Positions 34,837 through 43,566 of a DNA stretch of 64,000 nucleotides are shown in pieces (position 1 is the stretch's first letter; the number at the start of each line of letters is the position of its first letter). The position numbers were made by a program, and so were the translations under genes. The notes below the pieces were generated by a model. It ran no database searches and was not told where the DNA came from. It saw nothing but the letters and a program-made list of their open reading frames with translations. This stretch comes from Flammeovirga agarivorans (GTDB lineage Bacteria > Bacteroidota > Bacteroidia > Cytophagales > Flammeovirgaceae): the NCBI RefSeq assembly GCF_012641475.1, contig NZ_JABAIL010000010.1:161508-225507 (forward strand), read 5' to 3'.

Positions 34837-36793
34837 AACCATATTTCAGCAGTCATTACGAGTTAAACTGATAAGTATTATCCTATTAGTAAGTTTATTA
34901 GCTTCTTCCCTATCAACAATACTTTTCTGTGCTTACGACTTCCAACAATATAAAGAAAAGTTCATCAATGATACAAAACGGCTAGCCAAACTTATTGGTG
35001 ACAATAATGATGCTTCAGTAGAATTACAGCAGGTAAATGCTGCTCAGAATAACCTTACTGAACTTCTGTTCAACAATTCTCATATTCTAACTGGGGTAAT
35101 TTTTGATAAAGAGCAACGTCTCTTCGCTTATTATAATCAAAGTGCTGTAAAAATAGCTCAAACTGATTCAATCGAATCCATAAGGTCTATTTTATTAGAT
35201 AAAGATTGGCAATTATCACATGCCGACTTTATCCCATCATATACTCAAAATGAAACTAACTTCTCTCTAATTGACAATCACTTAGATATTTATGTCAGTA
35301 CTTTTGATGAAAACGGAAGAATCAACACCGTATTTCTACGTTCTGATTTAGAAACTATACATGAAAGAATTACAACCTACATCATCATGTTTATTGTCAT
35401 TGTAGGGTTAGTTGTATTTCTGGTATCCTTCTTATCTCTCCCTTTTCAAAGATCAATTTCAAAGCCTATTTTGGAATTAGAGAAAAAGGCGAATATCATT
35501 TCCAAGAAAAAAGATTTTTCAATACGAATAGAAGAGAAAAGACAGGATGAAATTGGTCTATTAATCAATGCATTCAATGAGATGCTTTCAAAGATTGAAG
35601 CACAAAATGAATCGTTGATTTCGGCAAAAGATGTCGCAGAAACTTCAGCAAGAGCAAAACAAGAATTCTTAGCCAATATGTCTCATGAAATCAGAACACC
35701 TATTAATGGTGTAATGGGGATGGCTGATTTATTACAAGACACTCCATTAAGTTCTGATCAAAGTCAATTATTAAAAGTATTAAAAGGCTCAGCGGATCAC
35801 CTTCTAGTTGTCATTAATGACATTCTGGATATTTCTAAAATTGAATCTGGTAAACTAACATTAGAGTACAAAAAGATTGATTTATTTGAGCTAATGGATA
35901 ATATTCTTGCCTCACATAAACCTCAAACAGATCAAAAAGGACTCAATAGTATATTAGATATTTCTCAAAAAGTACCACAGTATGTGATTGGTGATCCTGT
36001 ACGTTTGAAGCAAATTCTCATCAATTTATACTCCAATGCTATAAAGTTTACTTTTGAGGGGAGTATTATTATAACAGTCCGATGTTTAGAAGAAATTGAT
36101 GGACAAATCAAATTACAATTCTCTGTAAAAGATTCTGGAATCGGTATTGAACAAAGTAAAATAGATCAAATTTTTGATAGTTTTACTCAAGCTTCCAACG
36201 CAACAACACGAAAATTTGGAGGAACAGGTTTAGGATTAAGTATCTCAAAACAATTAGTTGAGATTCAAGGTGGTACAATGCAAGTAGAAAGTAAGCCTAA
36301 TTTTGGTAGTACTTTCTATTTTGATATTACATTCAAAAAATATATTGAACAAGAAACACAAAAGACAGTAGTTCCTTCACCAAAAGTGATTGATGAAACT
36401 CCAATTTTATCTAACAGAACAAAAAAGATACTTTTAGTGGAAGATAACGAGGTAAACCAGATGTTGGTTTTACGACTTCTAAAAAAATGGGGATATGCCA
36501 CTGAAGTAGCAGATAATGGTCTAATTGCTTTAGATAAATTAAAAGCTGATACTTTTGACCTGATATTAATGGATGTTCATATGCCTGAGATGGATGGATA
36601 TTCGGCAACAAAAAAAATAAGAGAAGAGTTTGAAGATCCAGTATCTTCCATTCCAATTATAGCAATGACCGCCTCTGCTTTAAAAGGTGAATTTGAAAGG
36701 TGTAAAGAAGCAGGCATGGATGATTATATCTCAAAACCATTCAAAAAAGATATTCTAGAAGAAAAAGTTAGAACTCACACAAATAAAAATTAA
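34823..36793 (+). CDS. Hybrid sensor histidine kinase with CHASE8-like sensor and HAMP
   Basis: A 656-residue inner membrane kinase. TM1 is near residues 14-34. The periplasmic region (35-180) resembles CHASE8, the sensor also found in YfiN (FCAYDFQQYKEKFINDTKRLAKLIGDN is the telling start). TM2 lies near 184-206 and HAMP at 207-262. HisKA carries His288 (MSHEIRTP), and HATPase spans about 395-515 (NAIKF, DSGIGI, GGTGLGLSI). The receiver domain at 535-650 has acceptor Asp584 (LMDVHMPEMDG). A further Hpt or response regulator must be encoded elsewhere. The overlap with the YfiR-like gene makes that protein the probable periplasmic regulator of this kinase. Confidence 0.92.
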   Translation: MTQIKTIFQQSLRVKLISIILLVSLLASSLSTILFCAYDFQQYKEKFINDTKRLAKLIGDNNDASVELQQVNAAQNNLTELLFNNSHILTGVIFDKEQRLFAYYNQSAVKIAQTDSIESIRSILLDKDWQLSHADFIPSYTQNETNFSLIDNHLDIYVSTFDENGRINTVFLRSDLETIHERITTYIIMFIVIVGLVVFLVSFLSLPFQRSISKPILELEKKANIISKKKDFSIRIEEKRQDEIGLLINAFNEMLSKIEAQNESLISAKDVAETSARAKQEFLANMSHEIRTPINGVMGMADLLQDTPLSSDQSQLLKVLKGSADHLLVVINDILDISKIESGKLTLEYKKIDLFELMDNILASHKPQTDQKGLNSILDISQKVPQYVIGDPVRLKQILINLYSNAIKFTFEGSIIITVRCLEEIDGQIKLQFSVKDSGIGIEQSKIDQIFDSFTQASNATTRKFGGTGLGLSISKQLVEIQGGTMQVESKPNFGSTFYFDITFKKYIEQETQKTVVPSPKVIDETPILSNRTKKILLVEDNEVNQMLVLRLLKKWGYATEVADNGLIALDKLKADTFDLILMDVHMPEMDGYSATKKIREEFEDPVSSIPIIAMTASALKGEFERCKEAGMDDYISKPFKKDILEEKVRTHTNKN

Positions 36794-36797
36794 TAGC

Positions 36798-36840
36798 AAA
36801 GCCGAAATAAGCGAATAATTATTCACTTATTTCGGCTTTT
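36798..36840. terminator. Convergent terminator between the kinase gene and aroQ
   Basis: AAAGCCGAAATAAG (36798-36811) pairs with CTTATTTCGGCTTT (36826-36839), with more pairing inside (GAATAATTATTC), followed by T on the plus strand. It lies between converging genes. Confidence 0.85.
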
Positions 36841-36844
36841 TGGC

Positions 36845-37264
36845 TTATTTTTCAATAAAATATTTCACTCCTAGTTCGTAACCTTTAAGACCTAAACCAG
36901 CAATTGTACCTACACAATTTTTGGCCATATAACTATGGTGTCTAAAAGCTTCTCTTGCATGAACATTTGAAATATGCACTTCAATCACAGGGGTTTCTAC
37001 ACCTGCAATCGCATCTGCTATTGCTACTGACGTATGTGTGTAAGCACCTGCATTAAAGACAATTCCATCATACGAAAAGCCTACTTCATGAATATAATCT
37101 ACTAAAGACCCTTCGTGGTTAGACTGTCGGTATTCTAGCTCTACATTAGGAAAAATCTCCTTTAATTGCTCAAAATATTCTTCAAAAGAAGTATTGCCGT
37201 AGATAGTTGGTTCTCTCTTACCTAAAAGGTTAAGGTTTGGTCCGTTTAGTATTAAAATCTTCAT
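36845..37264 (-). CDS. aroQ: 3-dehydroquinate dehydratase, type II
   Basis: A 139-residue type II dehydroquinase, which makes 3-dehydroshikimate in the shikimate pathway. The motifs are all there: LNGPNLNLLGKREPTIYG with the catalytic Tyr, RQSNHEGSLVDYIHE, NAGAYTHTSVAIADA with Asn and His, and EVHISNVHAREAFRHHS with the second catalytic His. Length is normal (about 140-150). It is monocistronic. Confidence 0.97.
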   Translation of the reverse strand: MKILILNGPNLNLLGKREPTIYGNTSFEEYFEQLKEIFPNVELEYRQSNHEGSLVDYIHEVGFSYDGIVFNAGAYTHTSVAIADAIAGVETPVIEVHISNVHAREAFRHHSYMAKNCVGTIAGLGLKGYELGVKYFIEK

Positions 37265-37360
37265 TTTGACAAATTATTAATTAAATTAGAGAATCGATGT
37301 AAAAACACATTGATAGACTCTAAACTATATTTTATACCTTATATATAATAATCTAAAATT

Positions 37361-38905
37361 ATGTTTATCCCAAGTATGCTACTCAAGCAGCTTTATACTA
37401 GAGGTAGCTTAAACAACACTGACACTGGAATTTCATTTTCTTTAAAAAATAGACTTAAAGATGCCGAAATTAAAGAAATTCTCCACATAAAGATAGATGG
37501 CAAAGAAGTAAATATCGACCAAGTCTTTATGAACACTTCTGAAGAAGAAAATATCCCTGCCACATCTATTAATAAAGATAATCGTATTGATTTTCCACTG
37601 CGTAAGGTAATAAATATTGAAGTAAAAGGACATGATTCATTGGCTATAGAAAGACATGAATTGGAAATTTCTGTAAAGGCATCTCCTTTTGGAAATTTGA
37701 AGTTCTCTGTCAATGATTCTATTCCTGACCCAAAAAATCAAGATGTAAGAGTTCCTAGAGATGAAATGGATGATTTTGGTGAGAATATTATCAAAAAACG
37801 TCAAGAATTTGTCTCTGAATTTACAGGAAAACCAATAGATCATATTGGCAAGTACTCAATCGATCCACATGAACTAAGTGGCAATATAGAGCACTTCACT
37901 GGTGTTGCACAGATACCAATGGGATTTGCAGGTCCTATAAAAGTAAACGGTGAACATGCAATTGGTGAGTTTATGATACCAATGGCCACAACCGAAGGTA
38001 CTCTAGTTGCATCATACAATAGAGGAATGAAAGTCGCCAATATGTGTGGTGGTATTAAAGTATCCGTTGTTGACGACGCCATGCAAAGGGCTCCAGTGTT
38101 TGAATTCGAAGATGCTAGAGGAGCTAGAGATTTTGTGCAATGGGTAAAACTAAATTTTGATACAATCAAAACAGAGGCGGAGACAACTTCTTCAATAGCT
38201 GACCTCGTATATATTGACCATTTCTTATCAAATAAGTTTGCCTTTTTACGCTTCAACTTTAAAACTGGTGATGCAGCAGGGCAAAATATGGTAGGTAGAG
38301 CTACATTCGCTGCCTGTAGTTGGATATTGGATCAGTATTCTGGAATTAAAAACTTCTTCCTTGAATCTAATTTTGCCACTGATAAAAAAGCTTCTCAGAT
38401 TAATATCATGAGAACTCGTGGTAAACGAGTAACGGCTGAAGTGACCCTAAAAAAAGAGGTATTACAACAATATATGAGAGTTGACCCTGAACAGCTAGAT
38501 CACCACTCTAGAATTGCTGCTATTGGCTCTTTCCTTTCTGGAGTCAACAATACAGGTTTACACTCTCCAAATGGCATTACAGCCATGTTTATAGCCACTG
38601 GTCAAGATGTTGCCAATGTATCTGAATCCTCAGCAGGAATTATATACACAGAATTAACATCAAATGGAGATTTATATATTTCTATTACTATACCTTCATT
38701 AATTATTGCCACATATGGTGGTGGTACTGGTATTGGTACACAGAAAGAATCCCTTGAATTATTAGATTGCTATGGTAAAGGCAAAGCTCATAAATTTGCT
38801 GAAATTGTGGCTGCTGTTGTTTTAGCTGGAGAAATCTCGCTTGCGTCTGCTATCTCATCTTCTGATTGGGTAAGCAGTCATGAACAGTACGGAAGAAACC
38901 GATAA
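37361..38905 (+). CDS. Hydroxymethylglutaryl-CoA reductase, class I-like, with N-terminal extension
   Basis: A 514-residue protein. Residues about 165-510 are HMG-CoA reductase, which makes mevalonate for isoprenoids. The catalytic Glu is in MATTEGTLVAS, the Lys in ATDKKASQIN, the Asp in ATGQDVANV and the His near the C-terminus in SSHEQYG. The nucleotide motif is GDAAGQNMV. These are class I motifs, as in archaea and eukaryotes, not the class II set of P. mevalonii. Residues 1-130 form a separate beta-rich domain (MLLKQLYTRGSLNNTDTGIS) that standard HMGRs lack. No other mevalonate gene is nearby. Confidence 0.9.
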   Translation: MFIPSMLLKQLYTRGSLNNTDTGISFSLKNRLKDAEIKEILHIKIDGKEVNIDQVFMNTSEEENIPATSINKDNRIDFPLRKVINIEVKGHDSLAIERHELEISVKASPFGNLKFSVNDSIPDPKNQDVRVPRDEMDDFGENIIKKRQEFVSEFTGKPIDHIGKYSIDPHELSGNIEHFTGVAQIPMGFAGPIKVNGEHAIGEFMIPMATTEGTLVASYNRGMKVANMCGGIKVSVVDDAMQRAPVFEFEDARGARDFVQWVKLNFDTIKTEAETTSSIADLVYIDHFLSNKFAFLRFNFKTGDAAGQNMVGRATFAACSWILDQYSGIKNFFLESNFATDKKASQINIMRTRGKRVTAEVTLKKEVLQQYMRVDPEQLDHHSRIAAIGSFLSGVNNTGLHSPNGITAMFIATGQDVANVSESSAGIIYTELTSNGDLYISITIPSLIIATYGGGTGIGTQKESLELLDCYGKGKAHKFAEIVAAVVLAGEISLASAISSSDWVSSHEQYGRNR

Positions 38906-38936
38906 TATTCTACATCGAACAGTCATATTTTTTAAT

Positions 38937-38979
38937 AAAAAAGGAGTTGCAATAATTAATATCGCAACTCCTTTTTTTA
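38937..38979. terminator. Convergent terminator between the HMG-CoA reductase gene and parC
   Basis: AAAAAAGGAGTTGC (38937-38950) pairs with GCAACTCCTTTTTT (from 38964). Both strands have a T run after the stem, so it serves both converging genes. Confidence 0.9.
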
Positions 38980-38994
38980 TTGGTATGATTTCCC

Positions 38995-41577
38995 TTAGAA
39001 TAACCTTAGAGAATCATGGCCGTTATTATCATCATCCTTTTTAGGAGATTCCTCTTTATTTTGACTTTCTGTTTCTTCGATTGGATCGTCTTTGCTTAAA
39101 AGCTTCGCATCAGTAACTCTATCATGAGGGATTTTGTTACCTAGTGCTTTCCAACCTTTTACTTCAACAAACTCTTTTAGATTAACTTGTTCTTTTTCTC
39201 TCTTTCTACCATTCGTATATTTTAATTCCACCAATGGTGACATCTGAGTTGTTACAAGCAATAATCTTGATGCATTTGCCTCATTGATAAACTTAAAGCG
39301 TTTATTCATGGTAGACGTCTCTATATGGAAACGTTTAATATAGTATTGGCGATTATTTGTATCGTAATGTACAGCTGAAATTGCTTTGTAAGGTAAAAAC
39401 TTCTCAATTAGAACTACCTTCTTCGCATCATATCGATTTGTGATTTCAAAGTTGGTCAACTCATATTCTCCATCTTCATAGAAAATGATAATACGATCTT
39501 CATCTTTGAATTTACCAAGATACTTCCCGTTTTCATCTTTATTAAGGACTCCAACAGCTTCATCATACCATAAATCAATAGCAGGTAATGTAGAAACACC
39601 TTCGCGTTTCAAGGTTACTCTACGTACAGGATATTTTGTCAGTATATTACCTTGTGATCCTCTTCCTTTGATTTCTAAATCTGCAAAGTCATACTCAAAT
39701 GATTTTACTTTTGCTGAGCAATTTGGTGATAATGATACTCCAACCACTTCCGCTTCTCCGTTAGGGTTTGAAGAGAAATAGGTTACTTTCGATTTAGGAG
39801 ACCCTTTAGTTACGTTATATTCTTTATCCCTAGTAAAGCTTGGAACTTGGAAACGTTTCACTCTTGTAACACCAGTAGATCCATCTAAATATACCGCATT
39901 GTAGACCTTACGTTCATCGCCTTTAACATAAACTTCAGCATGAAGAATATTCTTACCAACGAACTTCTTATCACCAATCTTGGTAATCTTATATTCACCA
40001 GTAGCTCTGAAAACGATAATATCATCAATATCGGAACAATCCATTACTTCTTCTACCCCATCTTCTTTCTTTAAGTTGTAACCGATAAAGCCTTCTTTTT
40101 TATTTACATAAAGCTTGGCATTATTGGCTGCCACTTTAGAAGCTTGGATAGTATCAAAAGTAGTTAATTCTGTTTTTCTTTCATGATCCTTACCATACTT
40201 CTTCAACAAGTTAGTGAAGTAGTTGATAGTGTAATCAATAATATTCGCAAGGTTATATCTCACCTCTTCAAGATCTTCTAAAAGAGATTTTAATAACTCA
40301 TCTGCTTTAAAACTATCAAACTTAGAGATTCTCTTAATTTTAATCTCTGTAAGTCTAACAATATCTTCTTCTTTGATCTCTCTGTAGAAACTTGGTTTAT
40401 AAGGTTCCAGACCTTTATCGATGGTCTCAAGTACGGCCTCCCAAGTTTCACATTCTTCAATGTCTCTGTATATTCTATTCTCAATAAAGATTTTCTCTAA
40501 TGAGCTAAAAAGAATTTTTTCCTGAAGCTCACCTTCTCTAATCTTTAATTCCGTTTCAAGTAACTCTACGGTATAGTCTGTATCTCTTTGCAGGATATCT
40601 TCTACACCCATAAAGACAGGCTTGTCATCAATAATAACACAAGCATTTGGTGAGATAGACACTTCACAATCTGTAAATGCATACAGTGCAGCAATAGTCA
40701 CATCTGGAGACTGACCACTCGCCAGTTGAATTTCAATTTCTACATGCTGAGCTGTATTATCAATAACTTTCTTGATCTTGATCTTACCCTGATCATTCGC
40801 TTTGATAATAGAGTCAATTAGACTGGAAGTAGTGCATGTATAAGGAATCTCTTTGATCAATAAAGTCTTATTATCTGGAGATTCTATTTTTGCTCTAAGG
40901 CGGATTTTACCTCCCTTTAAACCATTCCCATAGTTTGAGCTATCCATTAATCCACCTGTTGGAAAATCTGGTACAATATGTACTTTCTTTCCTTTTAGGA
41001 TATCAATTGACCCTTTTATTAACTCTTTAACATTGTGAGGCATAATCTTCGTGGCTAAGCCAACAGCGATACCTTCAACACCTTGTGCTAATAATAAAGG
41101 GAATTTAACTGGCAGATTGATAGGTTCTTTCTTTCTACCATCATAAGAAAGTTGCCAGTCTGTAGTTTTAGGATTAAAAACTACCTCTAGAGCAAATTTG
41201 GATAATCTTGCTTCAATATAACGTGGAGCGGCAGCACTATCCCCCGTACGGATATCCCCCCAGTTACCTTGTGTTTCAATTAGAAGTTCCTTTTGCCCTA
41301 AGTTGACTATCGCGTCTCCAATTGCAGCATCACCATGAGGGTGGTATTGCATCGTTGATCCGATAATGTTTGCTACCTTATTAAATCTGCCGTCATCCAT
41401 TTCTTTCATTGAATGAAGGATACGACGTTGTACAGGCTTCAGTCCATCATAAATGCTGGGCACCGCTCTTTCTAAGATTACATATGAAGCGTAATCTAAG
41501 AACCAGTTTTGGTACATACCATCGATGTGAACTACATTATTTTCTGAATTTTGTCCGTTCTCCACGTTAACTCTCAA
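38995..41577 (-). CDS. parC: DNA topoisomerase IV subunit A
   Basis: An 860-residue type IIA topoisomerase A subunit. The N-terminal breakage-reunion domain has YASYVILERAVPSIYDGLKPVQRRIL, the HPHGDAAIGDAIV block and the active-site Tyr in AAAPRYIEARL. GyrA proteins of the phylum carry a GyrA box QRRGGKG, absent here. The C-terminal beta-pinwheel is degenerate, and the end is an acidic and basic tail, both as in Bacteroidota ParC. No parE gene is adjacent in the window. The gene is monocistronic with a good promoter candidate. Confidence 0.93.
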   Translation of the reverse strand: MRVNVENGQNSENNVVHIDGMYQNWFLDYASYVILERAVPSIYDGLKPVQRRILHSMKEMDDGRFNKVANIIGSTMQYHPHGDAAIGDAIVNLGQKELLIETQGNWGDIRTGDSAAAPRYIEARLSKFALEVVFNPKTTDWQLSYDGRKKEPINLPVKFPLLLAQGVEGIAVGLATKIMPHNVKELIKGSIDILKGKKVHIVPDFPTGGLMDSSNYGNGLKGGKIRLRAKIESPDNKTLLIKEIPYTCTTSSLIDSIIKANDQGKIKIKKVIDNTAQHVEIEIQLASGQSPDVTIAALYAFTDCEVSISPNACVIIDDKPVFMGVEDILQRDTDYTVELLETELKIREGELQEKILFSSLEKIFIENRIYRDIEECETWEAVLETIDKGLEPYKPSFYREIKEEDIVRLTEIKIKRISKFDSFKADELLKSLLEDLEEVRYNLANIIDYTINYFTNLLKKYGKDHERKTELTTFDTIQASKVAANNAKLYVNKKEGFIGYNLKKEDGVEEVMDCSDIDDIIVFRATGEYKITKIGDKKFVGKNILHAEVYVKGDERKVYNAVYLDGSTGVTRVKRFQVPSFTRDKEYNVTKGSPKSKVTYFSSNPNGEAEVVGVSLSPNCSAKVKSFEYDFADLEIKGRGSQGNILTKYPVRRVTLKREGVSTLPAIDLWYDEAVGVLNKDENGKYLGKFKDEDRIIIFYEDGEYELTNFEITNRYDAKKVVLIEKFLPYKAISAVHYDTNNRQYYIKRFHIETSTMNKRFKFINEANASRLLLVTTQMSPLVELKYTNGRKREKEQVNLKEFVEVKGWKALGNKIPHDRVTDAKLLSKDDPIEETESQNKEESPKKDDDNNGHDSLRLF

Positions 41578-41609
41578 AAATTGGTCGTCTAAAAAAATTG
41601 CCTAGATCA

Positions 41610-41639
41610 CAAAAATATAGATTTGTTGATCACATGCAA
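41610..41639 (-). promoter_or_regulatory. Promoter of parC
   Basis: On the minus strand, TTG (plus CAA at 41637-41639), a 19-base spacer and TATTTTTG (plus 41610-41617) match the Bacteroidota promoter. The start codon is 33 bases downstream. Confidence 0.65.
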
Positions 41640-41754
41640 ATGAATTTGCTCAATCTCAATCGAAAGTTTTATATAAAATCACAAATTTTTAAACAATGAG
41701 TGATATTTAGTCATTTTTCAGTTCAATATTCCATCAAAAGTGAAAAATTGATCA

Positions 41755-41795
41755 AATAAAAAACCTCTAAAAGAAATTCATCTTCTAGAGGTTTT
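41755..41795 (-). terminator. Terminator after dapD
   Basis: AAACCTCTA (41761-41769) pairs with TAGAGGTTT (41786-41794), and on the minus strand a T-rich run follows. It lies 25 bases beyond the dapD stop. Confidence 0.85.
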
Positions 41796-41818
41796 AGTAG
41801 ATATATTTTTAGTCCTGA

Positions 41819-42631
41819 TTATACAGAAACATTATTATCTCTTAAAGCATCGTTAAGTGATGTTTTCTTATCAGTACTTTCTTTACGTTGACCGATAATC
41901 AAAGCACAGCCTACTGAGAATTCACCTGCTGGGAATTTTTTAGTATAGCTACCTGGGATTACTACTGATCTTGGAGGAACATAACCTTTATATTCTACAG
42001 GCTCGTCACCAGTTACATCAATAATTTTTGATGATGCAGTTAAAGTAACGTTTGCTCCAAGTACAGCTTCTTTACCAATATGAACACCTTCTACCAAGAT
42101 ACATCTTGAACCAACGAAAGCACCATCTTCGATAATTACTGGAGATGCTTGAACAGGCTCAAGTACACCACCAACACCAACACCACCAGAAAGGTGAACA
42201 TCTTTTCCGATTTGCGCACAGCTACCTACAGTTGCCCAAGTATCTACCATTGTACCTGAATCAACATAAGCACCAATATTTACATAAGAAGGCATCATGA
42301 TTACTCCTTTGTTCACAAATGAACCATAACGAGCAATAGCGTGAGGTACAACACGAACACCTTTATCTGCGTAATCTCCTTTTAATGGAATTTTATCATG
42401 GAACTCAAATGGACCAACTTTAATAGTTTCCATTTCAGCTAATGGGAAAAACATAATTACTGCTTTCTTTACCCATTCGTTTACCTGCCAACCATCTTCA
42501 ACTGGTTCAGCAGTTCTTAAAACACCTTTATCTAGATCTTCAACAGTAGCTTTTACTGCATCAATATATTCTTGTTCTTTTAACAAAGCACGGTCATCCC
42601 ATGCTGCTTCGATTAATTGTTGTCTAGTCAT
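41819..42631 (-). CDS. dapD: Tetrahydrodipicolinate N-succinyltransferase
   Basis: A 270-residue left-handed beta-helix acyltransferase that succinylates tetrahydrodipicolinate in lysine and diaminopimelate synthesis. The N-terminal helical domain is at residues 1-95, hexapeptide repeats run from about 100 ([15 protein letters not shown], then [46 protein letters not shown] in overlapping units), and the C-terminal cap follows. Length matches E. coli DapD (274). It is monocistronic, with an inverted repeat just before its start. Confidence 0.96.
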   Translation of the reverse strand: [270 protein letters not shown]

Positions 42632-42636
42632 AATTT

Positions 42637-42652
42637 TACAGTATTTACTGTA
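42637..42652 (-). repeat. Inverted repeat just upstream of dapD
   Basis: TACAGTA and TACTGTA are 7-bp arms around a 2-base centre, 6 bases before the dapD start codon. It could be an operator or a short hairpin over the ribosome-binding region. No protein is known for it. Confidence 0.4.
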
Positions 42653-42795
42653 TTTTATAAGATAATAAAATCGTATATTTTTCTATTTAACAGCCGGTTG
42701 ATTGAGGGCTATTAGAAAACAGGGCAAACATAAGGAATCTGTTGGAAGTTTCCACCAAAGTGATAAAAATAAACAAATGCAACATCCTGTGTTAA

Positions 42796-42835
42796 ATATA
42801 AAACAAAACCACTTTAAGTTTACCTCAAAGTGGTT
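42796..42835 (-). terminator. Terminator after the DUF1269 gene
   Basis: AACCACTTT (42807-42815) pairs with AAAGTGGTT (42827-42835), and the minus strand continues with a T-rich run. It lies about 60 bases beyond the stop at 42897. Confidence 0.75.
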
Positions 42836-42896
42836 ATCGTAGATTCCAAAACTGGAATAACTTACTCTATTCAAATATATATTTAGTAGTATCTAA

Positions 42897-43454
42897 TCAT
42901 ACTGTTTCGTTTTTACTTTCCTGTAATACTTTCCAGTCTTTTTCAAATTTCTCAACTACCTCATCTGTAAAAGTATAGCAATGCATCATTTCTGAAGTAG
43001 GTTTTAATAAGACTTTCACTTCATCCACCCAATCTTCATCAGCAACAGCAACAATAGCAGAAGTTCCCGGACTAATCGATTCTTTTATATCTTTTAATAA
43101 ATCATTAGGAATATCTAGAGCGTCACTTTTTAGCCATCCTGCGATAGCTCCTACACCTAAACCGGCTGCAACAGAACCTGCAAATACTTCTGCAGCAAAT
43201 ATAGCAGCTCCATATATTGCACCAATTGGTCCAACTAACATACCTACTAAACCGCCAATTATTGCTCCCCAAAATGCATCTCTTCCTTCAGTATCATGCA
43301 GTGTTGTTTTGCCATCTTTGGATTTTGTGATTACAGTATATGCACAGAGATCTAATTCATCACGCTTTTCTTTTTTTGCTAAAAGCTTAAATTCTTGCTC
43401 TGCTTTTTGTTCTTCATTATATACTGCTACTATTAATCTTTTATTATTTTTCAT
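42897..43454 (-). CDS. DUF1269 membrane-associated protein
   Basis: A 185-residue protein of the DUF1269 family. A ferredoxin-like N-terminal part (LIVAVYNEEQKAEQEFKLL) is followed by a Gly/Ala-rich hydrophobic hairpin at residues 65-110 (GAIIGGLVGMLVGPIGAIYGAA and on), and then by a second alpha-beta part with SPGTSAIVAVADEDW. The glycine-rich hairpin probably inserts into the inner membrane. The function is not known; relatives are often stress-induced. It is monocistronic. Confidence 0.82.
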   Translation of the reverse strand: MKNNKRLIVAVYNEEQKAEQEFKLLAKKEKRDELDLCAYTVITKSKDGKTTLHDTEGRDAFWGAIIGGLVGMLVGPIGAIYGAAIFAAEVFAGSVAAGLGVGAIAGWLKSDALDIPNDLLKDIKESISPGTSAIVAVADEDWVDEVKVLLKPTSEMMHCYTFTDEVVEKFEKDWKVLQESKNETV

Positions 43455-43566
43455 AATGGTAAAGTTTTAATTTAAGTAGAAAAACAGATATCTGTGAGAT
43501 ATTAATTGTAATTATTACACATACAATATCATCAATTGAATCTACCTTTCTGATGATGATCATCAC

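Noticed and set aside
42683..42874. 63-codon frame upstream of dapD
   Set aside because: It has no recognisable features, includes a terminator hairpin, and lies in an AT-rich spacer.
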